Below are positions 8,837 to 17,500 of a stretch of DNA of 64,000 bases, in pieces. Each line of letters begins with the position of its first letter. The first letter of the stretch is position 1. Position numbers and translations under genes: made by a program. Source of the DNA: VAZQ01 sp963739385 (GTDB lineage: Bacteria > Pseudomonadota > Alphaproteobacteria > Rhizobiales > Xanthobacteraceae); assembly GCA_963739385.1 (NCBI GenBank), contig CAVUAI010000035.1:62001-126000 (forward strand). Direction: 5' to 3'. The notes under the pieces were generated by a model. The model saw only the letters and a program-made list of their open reading frames with translations, was not told where the DNA came from and did no database searches.

Positions 8837-9113
8837 ATGCGCCAATTGATGGAAGCCAATCTGCTGTTTGACACCCCCAGCGACGGGGGCCTTGCCGTCG
8901 CCAGCCACCAAGCTCGGCTTCGCTGTCGAGTTTCTCGATTGGGTGGACGAGTGGGAAGGGGTCGTTCTCAGTGAGACCGTGTGGATCAGAGTGAGAGGCG
9001 CCTCTGAGCTCGACGAAGACGGGTTCTTCAACGAGACGGCAAGCCTAGCCGAGCAGTTCAACGGCGATGTCGGCGAAGCCGGGCTCGCTGATCCGCTGCC
9101 GCCGGTTGCCTGA
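8837..9113 (+). pseudogene. Small acidic element protein, one frameshift
   Basis: ATG 8837 has AGGAGA upstream and starts MRQLMEANLLFDTP. After a one-base shift near 8880 the coding sense continues as TKLGFAVEFLDWVDEWEGVV and then an acidic, aromatic-rich stretch, ending at TGA 9113. The reconstructed protein of about 92 residues has no recognised domain. The span is not a multiple of three, consistent with a single-base lesion. Confidence 0.45.
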
Positions 9114-9140
9114 TCGCCGGGACAAGCAAGGGAGCGTGCC

Positions 9141-9412
9141 GTGATCCACACACCCGACAGCCTGCGCGCCACTCACCGCCGTCTCGCCAGGCGCGTCGGG
9201 CGCCTCGAAAAAGCTGGCCATCCTGGCCGAGATGCGCGCCGGCGCGGCTCTGCACCTGCAGCATACAAAACAGGGCCGTGCTGGGCGCTGTCCAACGGCC
9301 GGCCGGTATCCACTCCATCCCAAGCTCGTCTCGAGAGCTCGAGCTTGTCACGTGAGCGATGCGCTGTTCGATGGATACCCGCCAGACCTTTCGGTGGTGG
9401 CGAGAAACCTAG
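9141..9412 (+). pseudogene. Hypothetical element protein, frameshifted
   Basis: From GTG 9141 the sequence reads HRRLARRVGRLEKLAILAEM after one correction, then HTKQGRAWALSNGRPVSTP, then ALFDGYP, spread over different frames and ending near TAG 9410. Short phage-type proteins of this build occur in related elements, but no function is known to me. Three or more lesions are needed to explain it. Confidence 0.4.
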
Positions 9413-9524
9413 ACGCGGATCGGCCCGGAACGTCGGGGGCATGTCGTCAGGAAAGCGAGGAGCAAAATGCATCGTGCGACTGTGACCCGGCCAGGCGGCG
9501 CCATAATTCAACAGAGGAAACCCG

Positions 9525-10181
9525 ATGAGTGACGATCCCAAGCTGAAGGTCGTGCATCCCGACACCGAACCGGCGGAGCCGATACCTAAGCCGGGAAAGT
9601 TCAGCCTCGATAAGTTCAAGTCTACACAAGCGGCCTCGGCGGCGGGCGTCGAAACCCTGCTGACGGCGCTGCCGCACTACTCGATCGCGGAGGCGAAGGA
9701 TTTCGTAAGACTGCATCCAGACGAAGACGAGTATTGGTCCGTCGAACTGTGCTTCGTAAACGTTCCGATCAAAGGTCAGAAGCACGACACCCTGCACCTG
9801 ATCGACGAAGGCTTGGCGAAACAATATCTGCCGAGCGCCCGCATTCAGCGTTTCCGGTTGGCGCTCGCCACCAAACCAAACGACGTGTTTTTTCTGTGCC
9901 ACGTCCCAGTCGCGGTCTCGACAACAGTTGGAACGCGACCAACCTGCAAGCATGCGAGCAAGCAAAGACGCTGTGGACGCAGGCCACTTCGCGACGTGAC
10001 GAGAACATCGACGGCTACAAGATCGACAAGCGCGCGATCACGACGCCTTCCCCGCACCGAAGTGGCCGACGCAGCCGCTCGACGAACCTGATCGAGGTTA
10101 CCTTCGCCGGCCGCATGATCGAAACCGCAGACAACCCCGGCATTGTTGCGGTTGATCGGGGCCAAGCGAGTCGTGTCGTGA
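9525..10181 (+). pseudogene. Conserved element protein upstream of the DNA polymerase, frameshifted
   Basis: The first 127 residues from ATG 9525 are intact and protein-like (SIAEAKDFVRLHPDEDEYW, ELCFVNVPIKGQKHDTLHLI, ATKPNDVFFLCHVP). The sense then shifts near 9908 (LDNSWNATNLQACEQAKTLW), near 10033 (DAFPAPKWPTQPLDE), near 10090 (LIEVTFAGRMIETADNPG) and near 10145 (LLRLIGAKRVVS), ending at TGA 10179-10181. That stop overlaps the polymerase ATG (TGATG). From memory, similar proteins sit before the same polymerase in other rhizobial elements. Function unknown; a replication accessory role is an inference from position. Confidence 0.6.
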
Positions 10182-11994
10182 TGCTCGGCCGCTACTTTCG
10201 AGCAAGTCGTCGTCGTCGATTTCGAATACGAGATCGAGGACGGCGGCTTGCCGAATGTGCTCTGCATGGTGGCCTACGTACTCAACGCAAACCTTCAGCA
10301 CGTACGCACTATAAAGCTATGGCGGGGCGAGTTTGGTTCAACACCGCCTTTTGATACTGGCTCCGAATACCTTATTCGTTGCTTATTCCGCCTGGGCCGA
10401 AATGACTTGCTTCCTGCAATTAGGGTGGCAGTTTCCGGTCCACATCCTCGATCTACACACCGCTTACCTTTCGGTCAGCAACATACTGTTGCCCTACGAT
10501 CCAGACGAGGAAAAGAAGCGAAAGAAACCGCGCAAGCGCTTGCCGGACGCCTGCCGCGCTTACGGCATCGAGGGTTGGGAGCACGTCGACAAGGACAGCA
10601 TTGCTGCGGACATCGGCGCGGGCAATTGGCGTAAGTACGGCCGCGAGGCTGTCCTCGATTACTGCGAGGAAGACGTTCGCATGACGACGCTGCTGCTGCG
10701 CCGAATGCTTCGCGGCTATGCTGGATTTCCGCCTATTGACGTGCCGCGCGTGCTGCATTGGTCGAACTACAGCGCGAAGTGCATTGCGCGCATTCAAGCC
10801 GCGGCATTCCGATCGACACGGCGCTGTGGAACCTGGTGCAGGAAAACAAACGCGCCGTCATCGGCGAACTGCTGCGGAGGTTCGATCCGAGCTACGGCAG
10901 CGACGATCCGATCTACACCGCCGGAGGGCGAGTGGAGCTACGCCCGGTTTGAGCGTTGGTTGCCGTCAGCCGGCATCACTGGCATGGCCGCGACTGGAAA
11001 GCGGCGCTCTCGACATTTCCGGCGACGCCTTCCGCCTGATGTATCATCACCCCGGCATCGAGAACCTGCACGCCCTGCGCGACAGCGTCGGCTTCATCGC
11101 CAAGGCCCGCCTGCCGATCGGCCGCGACGGCCGCAACCGGCCGAGCCTGTTTCCTTTCGGCACCGCGACGGGGCGCAACGCTCACGCCAAGAGCCCCGTA
11201 CAACGCCCACGCCGGGGTGCGCGGTTTCATCCAGTTCTCGCCCGACACCGTCGGGGCTTATCTGGACTGGCGCACGCAGGAGGTGGGCGTTGCCGCTGTC
11301 CGCTCCGGCGACGAAGCGCTGATGGCGGACTACCGCAGCGGCGATGTTTATCACGCGCTCGCGCGCCTCTGCGGGCTCACCGACGACCCCGACCCGAAGC
11401 ATTGGAAGATCAACAATCCCGACCAGCGCCAGCGCATGAAGCCGCTGCAACTGGCGATCAACTACGGCATGGGCGTTCCGAGCTTGGCCAAGGGGTTGAA
11501 CCGGCATCCGCTGATCGCCAGCAACATCATCGAGCTACACCGCCGCACCTATCCGCGCTTTTGGCAGTGGCGTGACGACATGGTGACGACGGCAATGCTG
11601 GAACGGCGCATCGAAAGCTCGCACGGTTGGCCGCTGCGCATCACCACCAGCCCGAACAAGCGCACGCTGTACAATTTTCCCATGCAGTCGGGCGGCGCTG
11701 AAATGCTGCGCCACGCCACCTGGAAGCTGTGCGAGGCCGGAATTGTGCCGGTGATGTTGGTGCACGACGGCATTCTGTTCGAATTGGAGAGCCGCGAGCA
11801 GGTCGAGCACGCCAAGGAGATCATGCGCACGGCCGGGCGTGAGATCTGCGACGGCTTCGAGATCGACGTGGACGAAGATCAGAATCCTGCTCGGCGGTGC
11901 GCGCTACAGCGACAAGCGCGACGTGGCCAAGAAAATGTGGGCGACCATCATGTCCGCGCTGGAAGCGGTGCGGGCAATTCCGAGGAGAGCCTGA
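10181..11994 (+). pseudogene. Family A (Pol I-like) DNA polymerase with 3'-5' exonuclease domain, frameshifted
   Basis: Corrected for at least five shifts, the product has an N-terminal DnaQ-like exonuclease (VVVVDFEYEIEDGG with the DxE pair, and LDYCEEDVRMTTLL as the YxxxD motif). The palm/fingers follow: motif A near FSPDTVGAYLDWRTQEVG, motif B near RMKPLQLAINYGMGVPS and motif C near VMLVHDGILFE. Normal Pol I has HDE in motif C; here it is HDG. The product would be about 600 residues without a 5' nuclease domain, fitting phage replicative polymerases. The part from 11217 to about 11880 is intact in one frame; earlier parts are broken near 10190, 10345, 10800, 10925, 10970 and 11200. It ends at TGA 11992. 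Confidence 0.8.
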
Positions 11995-12340
11995 TGGGCA
12001 AGGTGTTCGACCTCGACAAGTTCAAGTCGGAGCAGCCGGCCGAGCCGGCCGGCCGTAAGGCTCACAAGCGAGCGCCGAGCCGTTTGTGTTGGTGCCGTGG
12101 GGGTGGATCGAGCAAGCCGCTCAAGCTACCCGTTCGCCGGTGACCTTGGTTTTGATGGAGCTGCTGTACGCGTCTTGGCGGGCTAAGAGCTCGACCTTCC
12201 CATTACCCAATGCCGATTGAACAGCTGGGTGTGAGCCGGAAACGTCAAGCGTAGGGTGTTGCTGGATCTGGAATGTGGGCGAGCTGATTATGGTGCAACG
12301 ATTGTCTCGTAAGACCGAATCGTTACCTTGCTCGGGGTCT
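11994..12340 (+). pseudogene. Helix-turn-helix-like element protein, frameshifted
   Basis: ATG 11994 overlaps the polymerase stop. The frame reads MGKVFDLDKFKSEQPAEPAG; after a shift near 12075 the sense continues as EPFVLVPWGWIEQAAQATRS, then TLVLMELLYASWRAKSST, a lesion near 12230, then VKRRVLLDLE and LIMVQRLSRKT. The order of helices resembles a winged helix-turn-helix protein found behind the polymerase in related elements. The family assignment is tentative. Confidence 0.5.
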
Positions 12341-12578
12341 AATCTGTGCTCTGGTGACGTGACAGCTCTGTTAGCCTGAGAGAACTGTCAGGTTGGGACA
12401 CATACGTCCCCTTTCTTTTCTTCTCTCATCTTCTCTGAATAATATATTGGATGATGAGCACTAGATGGCAATCTAACTCTCGATGATGAGGATGCTCATT
12501 ACGAGCTATCCATCCACCATCGGTTTCGATCCGGTGTACACTGTAGATGCTAGGTAACGGCTGCATGGCGTTGAAATA
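12341..12578. other. AT-richer non-coding stretch of the element
   Basis: This stretch is clearly richer in A and T than its surroundings (runs such as CTTTCTTTTCTTCTCTC and AATAATATATTGG) and has stop codons in all frames. It could hold a promoter or replication signal of the element, but no consensus elements could be aligned with confidence. Confidence 0.35.
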
Positions 12579-12791
12579 ATGCTTGATCGTCCGCACCGCT
12601 GGTCCGACACCGTGAGCGCTGCGCCGGCACCGAGAGCGGCAGGCGGCCGGTCACCTCGTCATACTGATTTCACCCCTGAGGAGACCGCGAAGCTCTGCCG
12701 CCTGCGCTACCTGCTCGAGCACGAGCTCGAGGACCGCGAGCGCATTGCCGCGGCGCTCCATGCTTTGATCGCCAACATCGTCACCGACTAA
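12579..12791 (+). CDS. Small hypothetical element protein
   Basis: A 70-residue frame whose second half, FTPEETAKLCRLRYLLEHEL followed by EDRERIAAALHALIANI, is a plausible helical protein. The N-terminal 25 residues are low complexity and may not be real; no clear ribosome-binding site was seen. No domain recognised. It is one of the few frames in the element without an obvious lesion. Confidence 0.4.
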   Translation: MLDRPHRWSDTVSAAPAPRAAGGRSPRHTDFTPEETAKLCRLRYLLEHELEDRERIAAALHALIANIVTD

Positions 12792-12840
12792 CTGTGATGC
12801 GTCACTTCGCGCTTGCGCCGGGTGTGCCATTGTGGCCGGC

Positions 12841-13912
12841 ATGAACGCACCTCGCCCCCAGCCAATTCCGCTCCGCGCCCGACCGCGACGCGTTCGAGCG
12901 CGAACAGCGCCGCAGCCTCGTCCGTGCCGCGACCGCCATGGCGCTAGGCGTCGTTCGCATCGCCGGCCGATGAGATCCTCGCCGCGCTTGGCCGCATGAC
13001 GATGGCGCCAAAATGGTGTTGAGCGCGGCGGTCACGCCGACGATGACGAGCACGCGCCCCGCGCTGAGCGTTGATGCCGTCGCGTTCTTGGTGAGCATGG
13101 CGCCGCAGTAGCGCCGCGGCCCGGCTGTTCGAGCGGGCGCTGCGCATCGACCTGTCGGAATTCACGCAACGAATATCGCGCGCCTGGTGACCGTGCGCGC
13201 CGGTTTCGTTGCCGAGGTCGCGCCATTCCGGTCGTTGCGGGCGACTTCGAGCGACCGCCGATGGGGCCGGTCGTTCAAAACTGGCGATGATCGTCGGGTT
13301 GAGCTCAGCGAGCTTGAATTTTCTTCGCCCGAGAACGTTGCCGCCGTGATCGGCCGCGCGCTCGCCGATGCTGCTAGCAAGCAGTTGGATGTCGTCGTGT
13401 TCGACAATGTCGCCGGTGCTGGCACGCGGCCGAGCGGCTTGTTGAACGGCGTCACGCCGATCACGGCAACCGCGGGCGGCGGCGTCAATGCGATGGCCGG
13501 CGATATTGGCCACCTCGCCGGTGCGCTTGACGATGCTGGCTTCGATGCGGAGGCTATGGTGATCGTCACCAATGCGCGGCAGGCGACCAAGCTGCGATTG
13601 CTGGCCGGCAGGCTTTTACACTATCCGGTTCTCGGCACAACGCGGTCGCGGCGGAACGGTTGTTGGTATCGCGCCGGCCGGCGTTGCCAGCGGGTTTGAC
13701 GGCGCGCCGAGAATCGAGGCCTCGACGGAGAGCACCGTTCATTTCGACACAGCGCCGGCTGTTATCGGCACGGCAGGCACGCCCAACGTCGTCGCTGCAC
13801 CGACGCGCAGCGTTGGCAGACGGACACAACGGCGCTCAAGGTTCGGACGAAATGCGCTTGGGAGCGTAGTGCATCCGGGCGCGTGGCCCAAGTGACCGGC
13901 GCGACGTGGTGA
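12841..13912 (+). pseudogene. HK97-type phage major capsid protein, frameshifted
   Basis: ATG 12841 begins MNAPRPQP. After early lesions the sequence reads ARLFERALRIDL, then (13187 onward, with shifts) VRAGFVAE, then an intact middle: ELEFSSPENVAAVIGRALAD, QLDVVVFDNVAGAGTRPSGL and MVIVTNARQATKLRLLAG. A further shift gives GTVVGIAPAGVASGFDGAP, and the end WQTDTTALKV...CAWERSASGRVAQVTGATW stops at TGA 13910. This order is that of HK97-fold major capsid proteins. At least six shifts are present. It shows that the element once encoded a virion shell, or was a satellite carrying its own capsid gene. Confidence 0.72.
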
Positions 13913-13915
13913 TGC

Positions 13916-14115
13916 ATGCTGATGTCGCCGGAAGAAGCCCAACGTCTCGAGGCGGCCGCCGCGCAAACCCGAATTGAGCTCCGACGCATCGAGTTGGCCG
14001 TGCTCATCGCCCGCTTCCGTGATCACATCGAGCGCGTCGGGCCTCGCCAGGCATCGAGCGCGCTCTCGACAAAGCTCAAGCGGAGCTCTCCGCGCTCGAA
14101 GGAGCGCCGCGATGA
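13916..14115 (+). pseudogene. Small helical element protein, frameshifted
   Basis: ATG 13916 opens MLMSPEEAQRLEAAAAQTRI, then LAVLIARFRDHIERVG. A shift near 14048 continues IERALDKAQAELSALEGAPR and ends at TGA 14113-14115, overlapping the next ATG. The product would be about 66 residues of charged helix. No family recognised; it follows the capsid gene as in compact phage operons. Confidence 0.45.
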
Positions 14116-14175
14116 CCGAGGAGGAGAAACAGCGGATCTCGCGGAAAGCCGCCGCCTCCTCGAGGAGCTCGCAAC

Positions 14176-14372
14176 ATGCAGCCGTATGAGCCCGCCACCG
14201 AGGACATCATCGAGGCCGACATCTCGGATTATCAAACCCCAACCTGGATCGACGAGCTGTTAGGGCCTACCGATCCGCTGGCGCGCTTTCGTGCCGAGGC
14301 CGAGGCGCAGGAGCGTAGGTTCGAAAAAGAGCGCGAGGCGGAGCACGCCCGACAGCGGCGGCGGAGGCAACG
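14176..14372 (+). pseudogene. Small element protein with charged helical C-terminus
   Basis: ATG 14176 starts MQPYEPATEDIIEADISDYQ, followed by PTWIDELLGPTDPLARF and a long charged helix. The expected end near 14372 is missing because of a frame change, so the frame runs on. Function unknown. Its start overlaps the end of another short frame (MTEEEKQRISRKAA from 14112), which suggests a tightly packed late-type operon. Confidence 0.45.
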
Positions 14373-14616
14373 ATGTCCGACAAAGCGTGGAAAGCTCGGG
14401 CCACAGCGATCGTCGCCCGCGAGCTCAAGCGCGAACGCGACGAGATCTCGAGGTTGTCGGCTCGGCTGTCGGCAGATTCTGCGAGCAGCTCCGCGACGAG
14501 ATCGAGCAGGCAGTCGGGAAGCTCCGCCCGAGTTCGCGATCGCAAAGGCGCATGACGATGGCCGGGTCATCGACTTGCCGAGCCCGCTCGTCCGAAAGGT
14601 TCGGGATGTCGCTTAG
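14373..14616 (+). pseudogene. Small element protein, two frameshifts
   Basis: ATG 14373 starts MSDKAWKARATAIVAREL. The sense then switches frame near 14455 (VGSAVGRFCEQLRDEIEQAV) and near 14525 (EFAIAKAHDDGRVIDLPSPL), and ends VRKVRDVA at TAG 14614. Similar short proteins occur after capsid genes in related elements. No function assigned. Confidence 0.45.
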
Positions 14617-14830
14617 CCGCGAGGTGCTCGACGCCCGCATCGACGTGCGCGTCGCCGAGTTGCGGGTGTTGGCCGCCTGGACCTTTGTGCAGCTCGCCCG
14701 CGGGCGCGCGCCGTCTCACCCGGCGCCGGTTGCCGTGGCGTGGCCGCCGCCCCGACGTGGGTGCTTCCACGGTTCGGCGGCGGCGGGCTTTCGCATGGCC
14801 GCCTACGGACGCAATCAATCGCTAGGGATT
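14606..14830 (+). pseudogene. Small element protein, decayed C-terminus
   Basis: ATG 14606 opens MSLSREVLDARIDVRVAELR followed by VLAAWTFVQLARG, a convincing start; after about residue 40 the sequence turns into proline/arginine-rich text that does not look like protein. The frame itself continues to 14998, but that tail overlaps a better candidate gene on the other strand. Confidence 0.4.
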
Positions 14831-14869
14831 CCCGCAAAGTCGATACCGCAGTCTTTTGCGGCACTCTGT

Positions 14870-15053
14870 TTACCAGGCGACCTTGCGGCACTGGCCGCCT
14901 GGGCCGTAATAGTTGCACACCACACGACACTTGCCCCAATGGTTAAACGCACCCGTCACTTTATTGTAGCAGAAAGTCTGTGGCATTGGATTGAGTAGCG
15001 CCGAACAACGCTAAGGTCGCGACGCCAACAAGCGCGAGTAGCATCTTTCTCAT
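14870..15053 (-). pseudogene. Small cysteine-rich secreted protein, one-base frameshift
   Basis: ATG 15053 has a strong ribosome-binding site (AAGGAG) 8 bases upstream. It encodes MRKMLLALVGVATLALFG and then ATQSNA, a textbook signal peptide with a cleavage site at the end. One extra base near 14966 shifts the frame. In the next frame the mature protein is about 36 residues with four cysteines spaced C-x13-C-x3-C-x8-C, containing GKCRVVC and GPGGQCRKVAW before TAA 14870. No family recognised. It could be a cargo gene of the element. A sequencing error at one base would make it intact. Confidence 0.55.
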
Positions 15054-15939
15054 ATCTGTTCTCCTTGGTTGTACTCCCATGACAATGCAACGCTAGCAGA
15101 GCAGTGCACCGCGCTATGTGAGCTGGCGCACAGTTAACCCAGCATTCTACCGGGCTCCCCCACACGCCGAGGCCCCGGACCGCTCCGATCGCCCATCGTA
15201 TCGGCGACCTCGCACCTTGATGCCGCACCTGAGTTCGCACCTGATGGGTATGCGTCGGGAGAGCCGCACATCCCCGACGCCAATGCGTGCACCACCTCGA
15301 CCGATGCGATGGGCCCCATCGTATGCCGTACTAATGTAACGCCAGCGTTCCATTTGATGATGCGAACAGGCGAGAGAGAGGGCGCCCGCGGGGAGATGCC
15401 GTGTCGCCCATCGTATCTTTCATGTGGGCGGGGGGATGGGCTTTTTGGTCAGCTCGGCCGAGGTTAAGCCGCCTGCAGCCCAAGAAAAAATACTTACTTC
15501 GTTGCCCACTCATAGAATGGGCATCTAAGGTGGGCAAAAGTGGGCATGGAAGGCTGTCCGCAACCGATTGAAATCGCCGCTAACCCTTGGTTATCTCGGT
15601 CACCCCGCAGTGACCGATTACAAACTCATGACCGACGGTGGGCACCTGCCCTGCCTTGCGTGCCGGGATCGCGTGCACCGAGAGCACGCCGGGAGATCGC
15701 CGTGGTATTCCTCGCGGTGCGGCAGGGGCGGACGCCGCCACAGCCAACCACGTCGGGCGTCCTGCCGGATGCGTGTTGTCGACGGCGCGAGCCGTCGGTC
15801 GAGGCGATGGTGGCTTGAGAAAAGGAAGCTCCCGACGCGCCGGAGCGGCCGGGGGCCCTCGAGAGCAACCCTGCAGTTTGAGCGGCGCCAACATCGCGCG
15901 TCGCCGGCGATCGCGCAACCAGTTCGGGGGATAATCACC
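15054..15939. other. Long stretch of the element without a recognisable gene
   Basis: No frame here looks like a known protein. Visible structure: CGCCCATCGTATC occurs exactly at 15190-15202 and 15405-15417, with a related copy CCCCATCGTATG near 15314; GCCCA...TGGGC arms flank CTCATAGAA near 15507-15525, followed by two more TGGGCA copies. The part from 15600 to 15900 has long open frames on both strands, but with arginine/proline-rich composition expected of GC-rich non-coding DNA. Confidence 0.4.
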
Positions 15940-16427
15940 GTGTATCCTTCTGGTGTGCGGCTCGTCTCATGCCGCAGCGCGAACGCGTGGCGACGCAATG
16001 CCTGGCACTGGCCGCGTTTGAAACCTACCTACCGCGGCTGCGCGAGCGCCGGGTTGTGCGTGGCCGTCGCATCGAAGTGAGCCCGCCGCTGTTTCCGGGA
16101 TATTCTTCATCTTCGTCGTTTCGCGCTGGTACGACGCAAGTTGGTGCCCGGCGTTACCGCCTGCTCATGGCTGGAGATGGGCCGGCGCGTGTCCCGGATG
16201 CCGTCATCGCGAGCTCCGCAGCCGCGAGCGCACGGGCTGGTCGAGCTCGCCAAGCCGCACGGCTGCGCCAGGCGATCGCGTCCGCGTTCGTGTCCGGTCC
16301 CTTTCGCGAGCTCTCGCCTGTTCGACGGCGGCGGGTGAGCGCGTCGCGTGCTACTGCGATTGCTCGGCGGCGATCAGCGCGCGGAGCTGCCGGCCAACGC
16401 CATCGAGCCGCTCGAGGTCGCGCATGA
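15940..16427 (+). pseudogene. NusG/RfaH-like transcription antiterminator, frameshifted
   Basis: After GTG 15940 and an early shift, the frame reads MPQRERVATQCLALAAFETY, LPRLRERRVVRGRRIEV and PPLFPGY, the NGN-domain pattern of NusG-family proteins (aromatic/FETYLP core, conserved PLFPGY). A shift at 16100 gives FIFVVSRWYDASW; later parts (RSRERTGLVELAKPHG, and SGPFRELS as the KOW-like start) are in other frames. The product would be about 160 residues. In phage-like elements such proteins relieve polarity in late operons. It ends in ATGA overlap with the next gene. Confidence 0.65.
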
Positions 16428-16677
16428 CGTTGCCGGAGACGGAGGTGGGTTTCTATTTCGCGGCCGTCGCGCAGCTCGAGCCGGCGTTGCGTCCGGTCTT
16501 CGCCGAGCGTGTTGCCAGGTTCTGCGGCGCGCACCCGATCCAGGTCCCGGCGACGTCGACCGTGCGGTGCGGCCGGCGCTGGTCGGGCTATGGACGCCGC
16601 CGGCGGTCGCCGGACCCCGTCGCGCTGGTCGCGTGACGCGCCGCGTTTTGAGCGGGCTTCGAAGCGCGCGTTGGTAG
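16424..16677 (+). pseudogene. Small phage-type protein, frameshifted
   Basis: ATG 16424 opens MTLPETEVGFYFAAVAQLEP followed by ALRPVFAERVA. A shift near 16510 continues as DPGPGDVDRAVRPALVGLW, and near 16615 as PSRWSRDAPRFERASKR. The pattern recalls short proteins next to NusG-like genes in related elements. Function unknown. Confidence 0.45.
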
Positions 16678-16921
16678 GCCGGCGCGGCCGGCACCAGCAA
16701 GTGGCGCTGATCCAGACTTGCGATCTGGTTTTAGGCGTCAGTCTGTATTCGGCGGTGGGTTGTTGAATAGTACTGCACCCACATATCCAATAGACCGCGC
16801 GTGGGGGGCAGCGGCGGCGGCCGTAACGTTTGAAGGGCTTCCGCTAGATAATCCGCGAGCTGGTAGTACATAAAGATCTTGGCTCCATCGGTGTGAGCGC
16901 TGTGCTACCCTGTTAGCTGCT

Positions 16922-17390
16922 TCACGATCTGTTGTTGCTTTGCTGCTCCTCGGTCAGGATTTCCGCCAAAGATCGATGCATGTTCTTGACGTTGTGTGCA
17001 TACCGATTTCTTACTCGTGCCACCGCTTCAATGAAGAGTGCCGATCGTTCGTAAGCAGCCCCAATGCTCGGGCAATTTGAGCTTGCCACCTCTTCCGGAG
17101 ATATGAGCGACACGACGAAGCTTTCATAGCCTGCGGTGTGGGCGCCAGCGCAAAGCGAGGAGCGAGCTGCGGCGGGGCTTCGTAATTAGTTCATTCAGTA
17201 TTGGCTCGACCACCGCATAGGTCTTCACAGTTGCAATGAAATCCGGATCGTTGGGAATGGACGAAATCGTTCCGGTGGTACTTCTAGGTGCTGTTCAGCG
17301 TCCGTCACGCTTTTGTCGACCAGCATGTACTTCGGCCACCACACCTCAAAAGGTTCGTCAGCGTTGGCCTGCGGCGCATGCTCGCTTGGG
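16922..17390 (-). pseudogene. HEPN-like protein remnant, frameshifted
   Basis: Reading the minus strand from about 17370: EPFEVWWPKYMLVDKSVTDA, a shift near 17280, then TGTISSIPNDPDFIATVKTY and VVEPILNELITKP, a shift near 17180, then AGYESFVVSLISPEEVASSN and a helical end containing ARVRNRYAHNVKNMH. RNRYAH fits the R-x4-6-H ribonuclease motif of HEPN domains, which occur in toxins, RNA-targeting defence proteins and nucleotidyltransferase partners. The stop is TGA 16922-16924. With two or more shifts it is not expected to be functional. The HEPN assignment rests on this motif and the flanking helices only. Confidence 0.5.
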
Positions 17391-17447
17391 TCGTTTGCCA
17401 ACTATGGCCTCCATCGCTAGGGCGGACGGGGCAGCGCCAGCCCGACA

Positions 17448-17469
17448 ACTGGACACTAACAGGTCACAA
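17448..17469 (+). repeat. Right end repeat, candidate integrase arm-binding site
   Basis: This 22-base copy (ACTGGACACT... ending CACAA) matches the left copy at 5864-5885 with three differences and lies 72 bases inside the right core repeat. Same orientation as the left copy. Confidence 0.6.
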
Positions 17470-17500
17470 ATCTGAGCGGAGCGCATCATAGACCATTGAT

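Noticed and set aside
14606..14998. Full 130-residue + frame as one intact gene
   Set aside because: After about residue 40 it loses protein character and overlaps the signal-peptide gene on the minus strand, which has a strong ribosome-binding site.
15568..16080. 170-residue + frame in the element
   Set aside because: First part is Arg/Pro/Ser-rich without any family pattern; the end overlaps the recognisable NusG-like remnant in another frame.
5885..17390. Frameshifts in the element as sequencing errors only
   Set aside because: Lesions occur every few hundred bases here, against one clear one-base frameshift (fusA) and one doubtful start (MFS gene) in about 50 kb of flanking genes; individual lesions may still be errors, but the overall decay is real.
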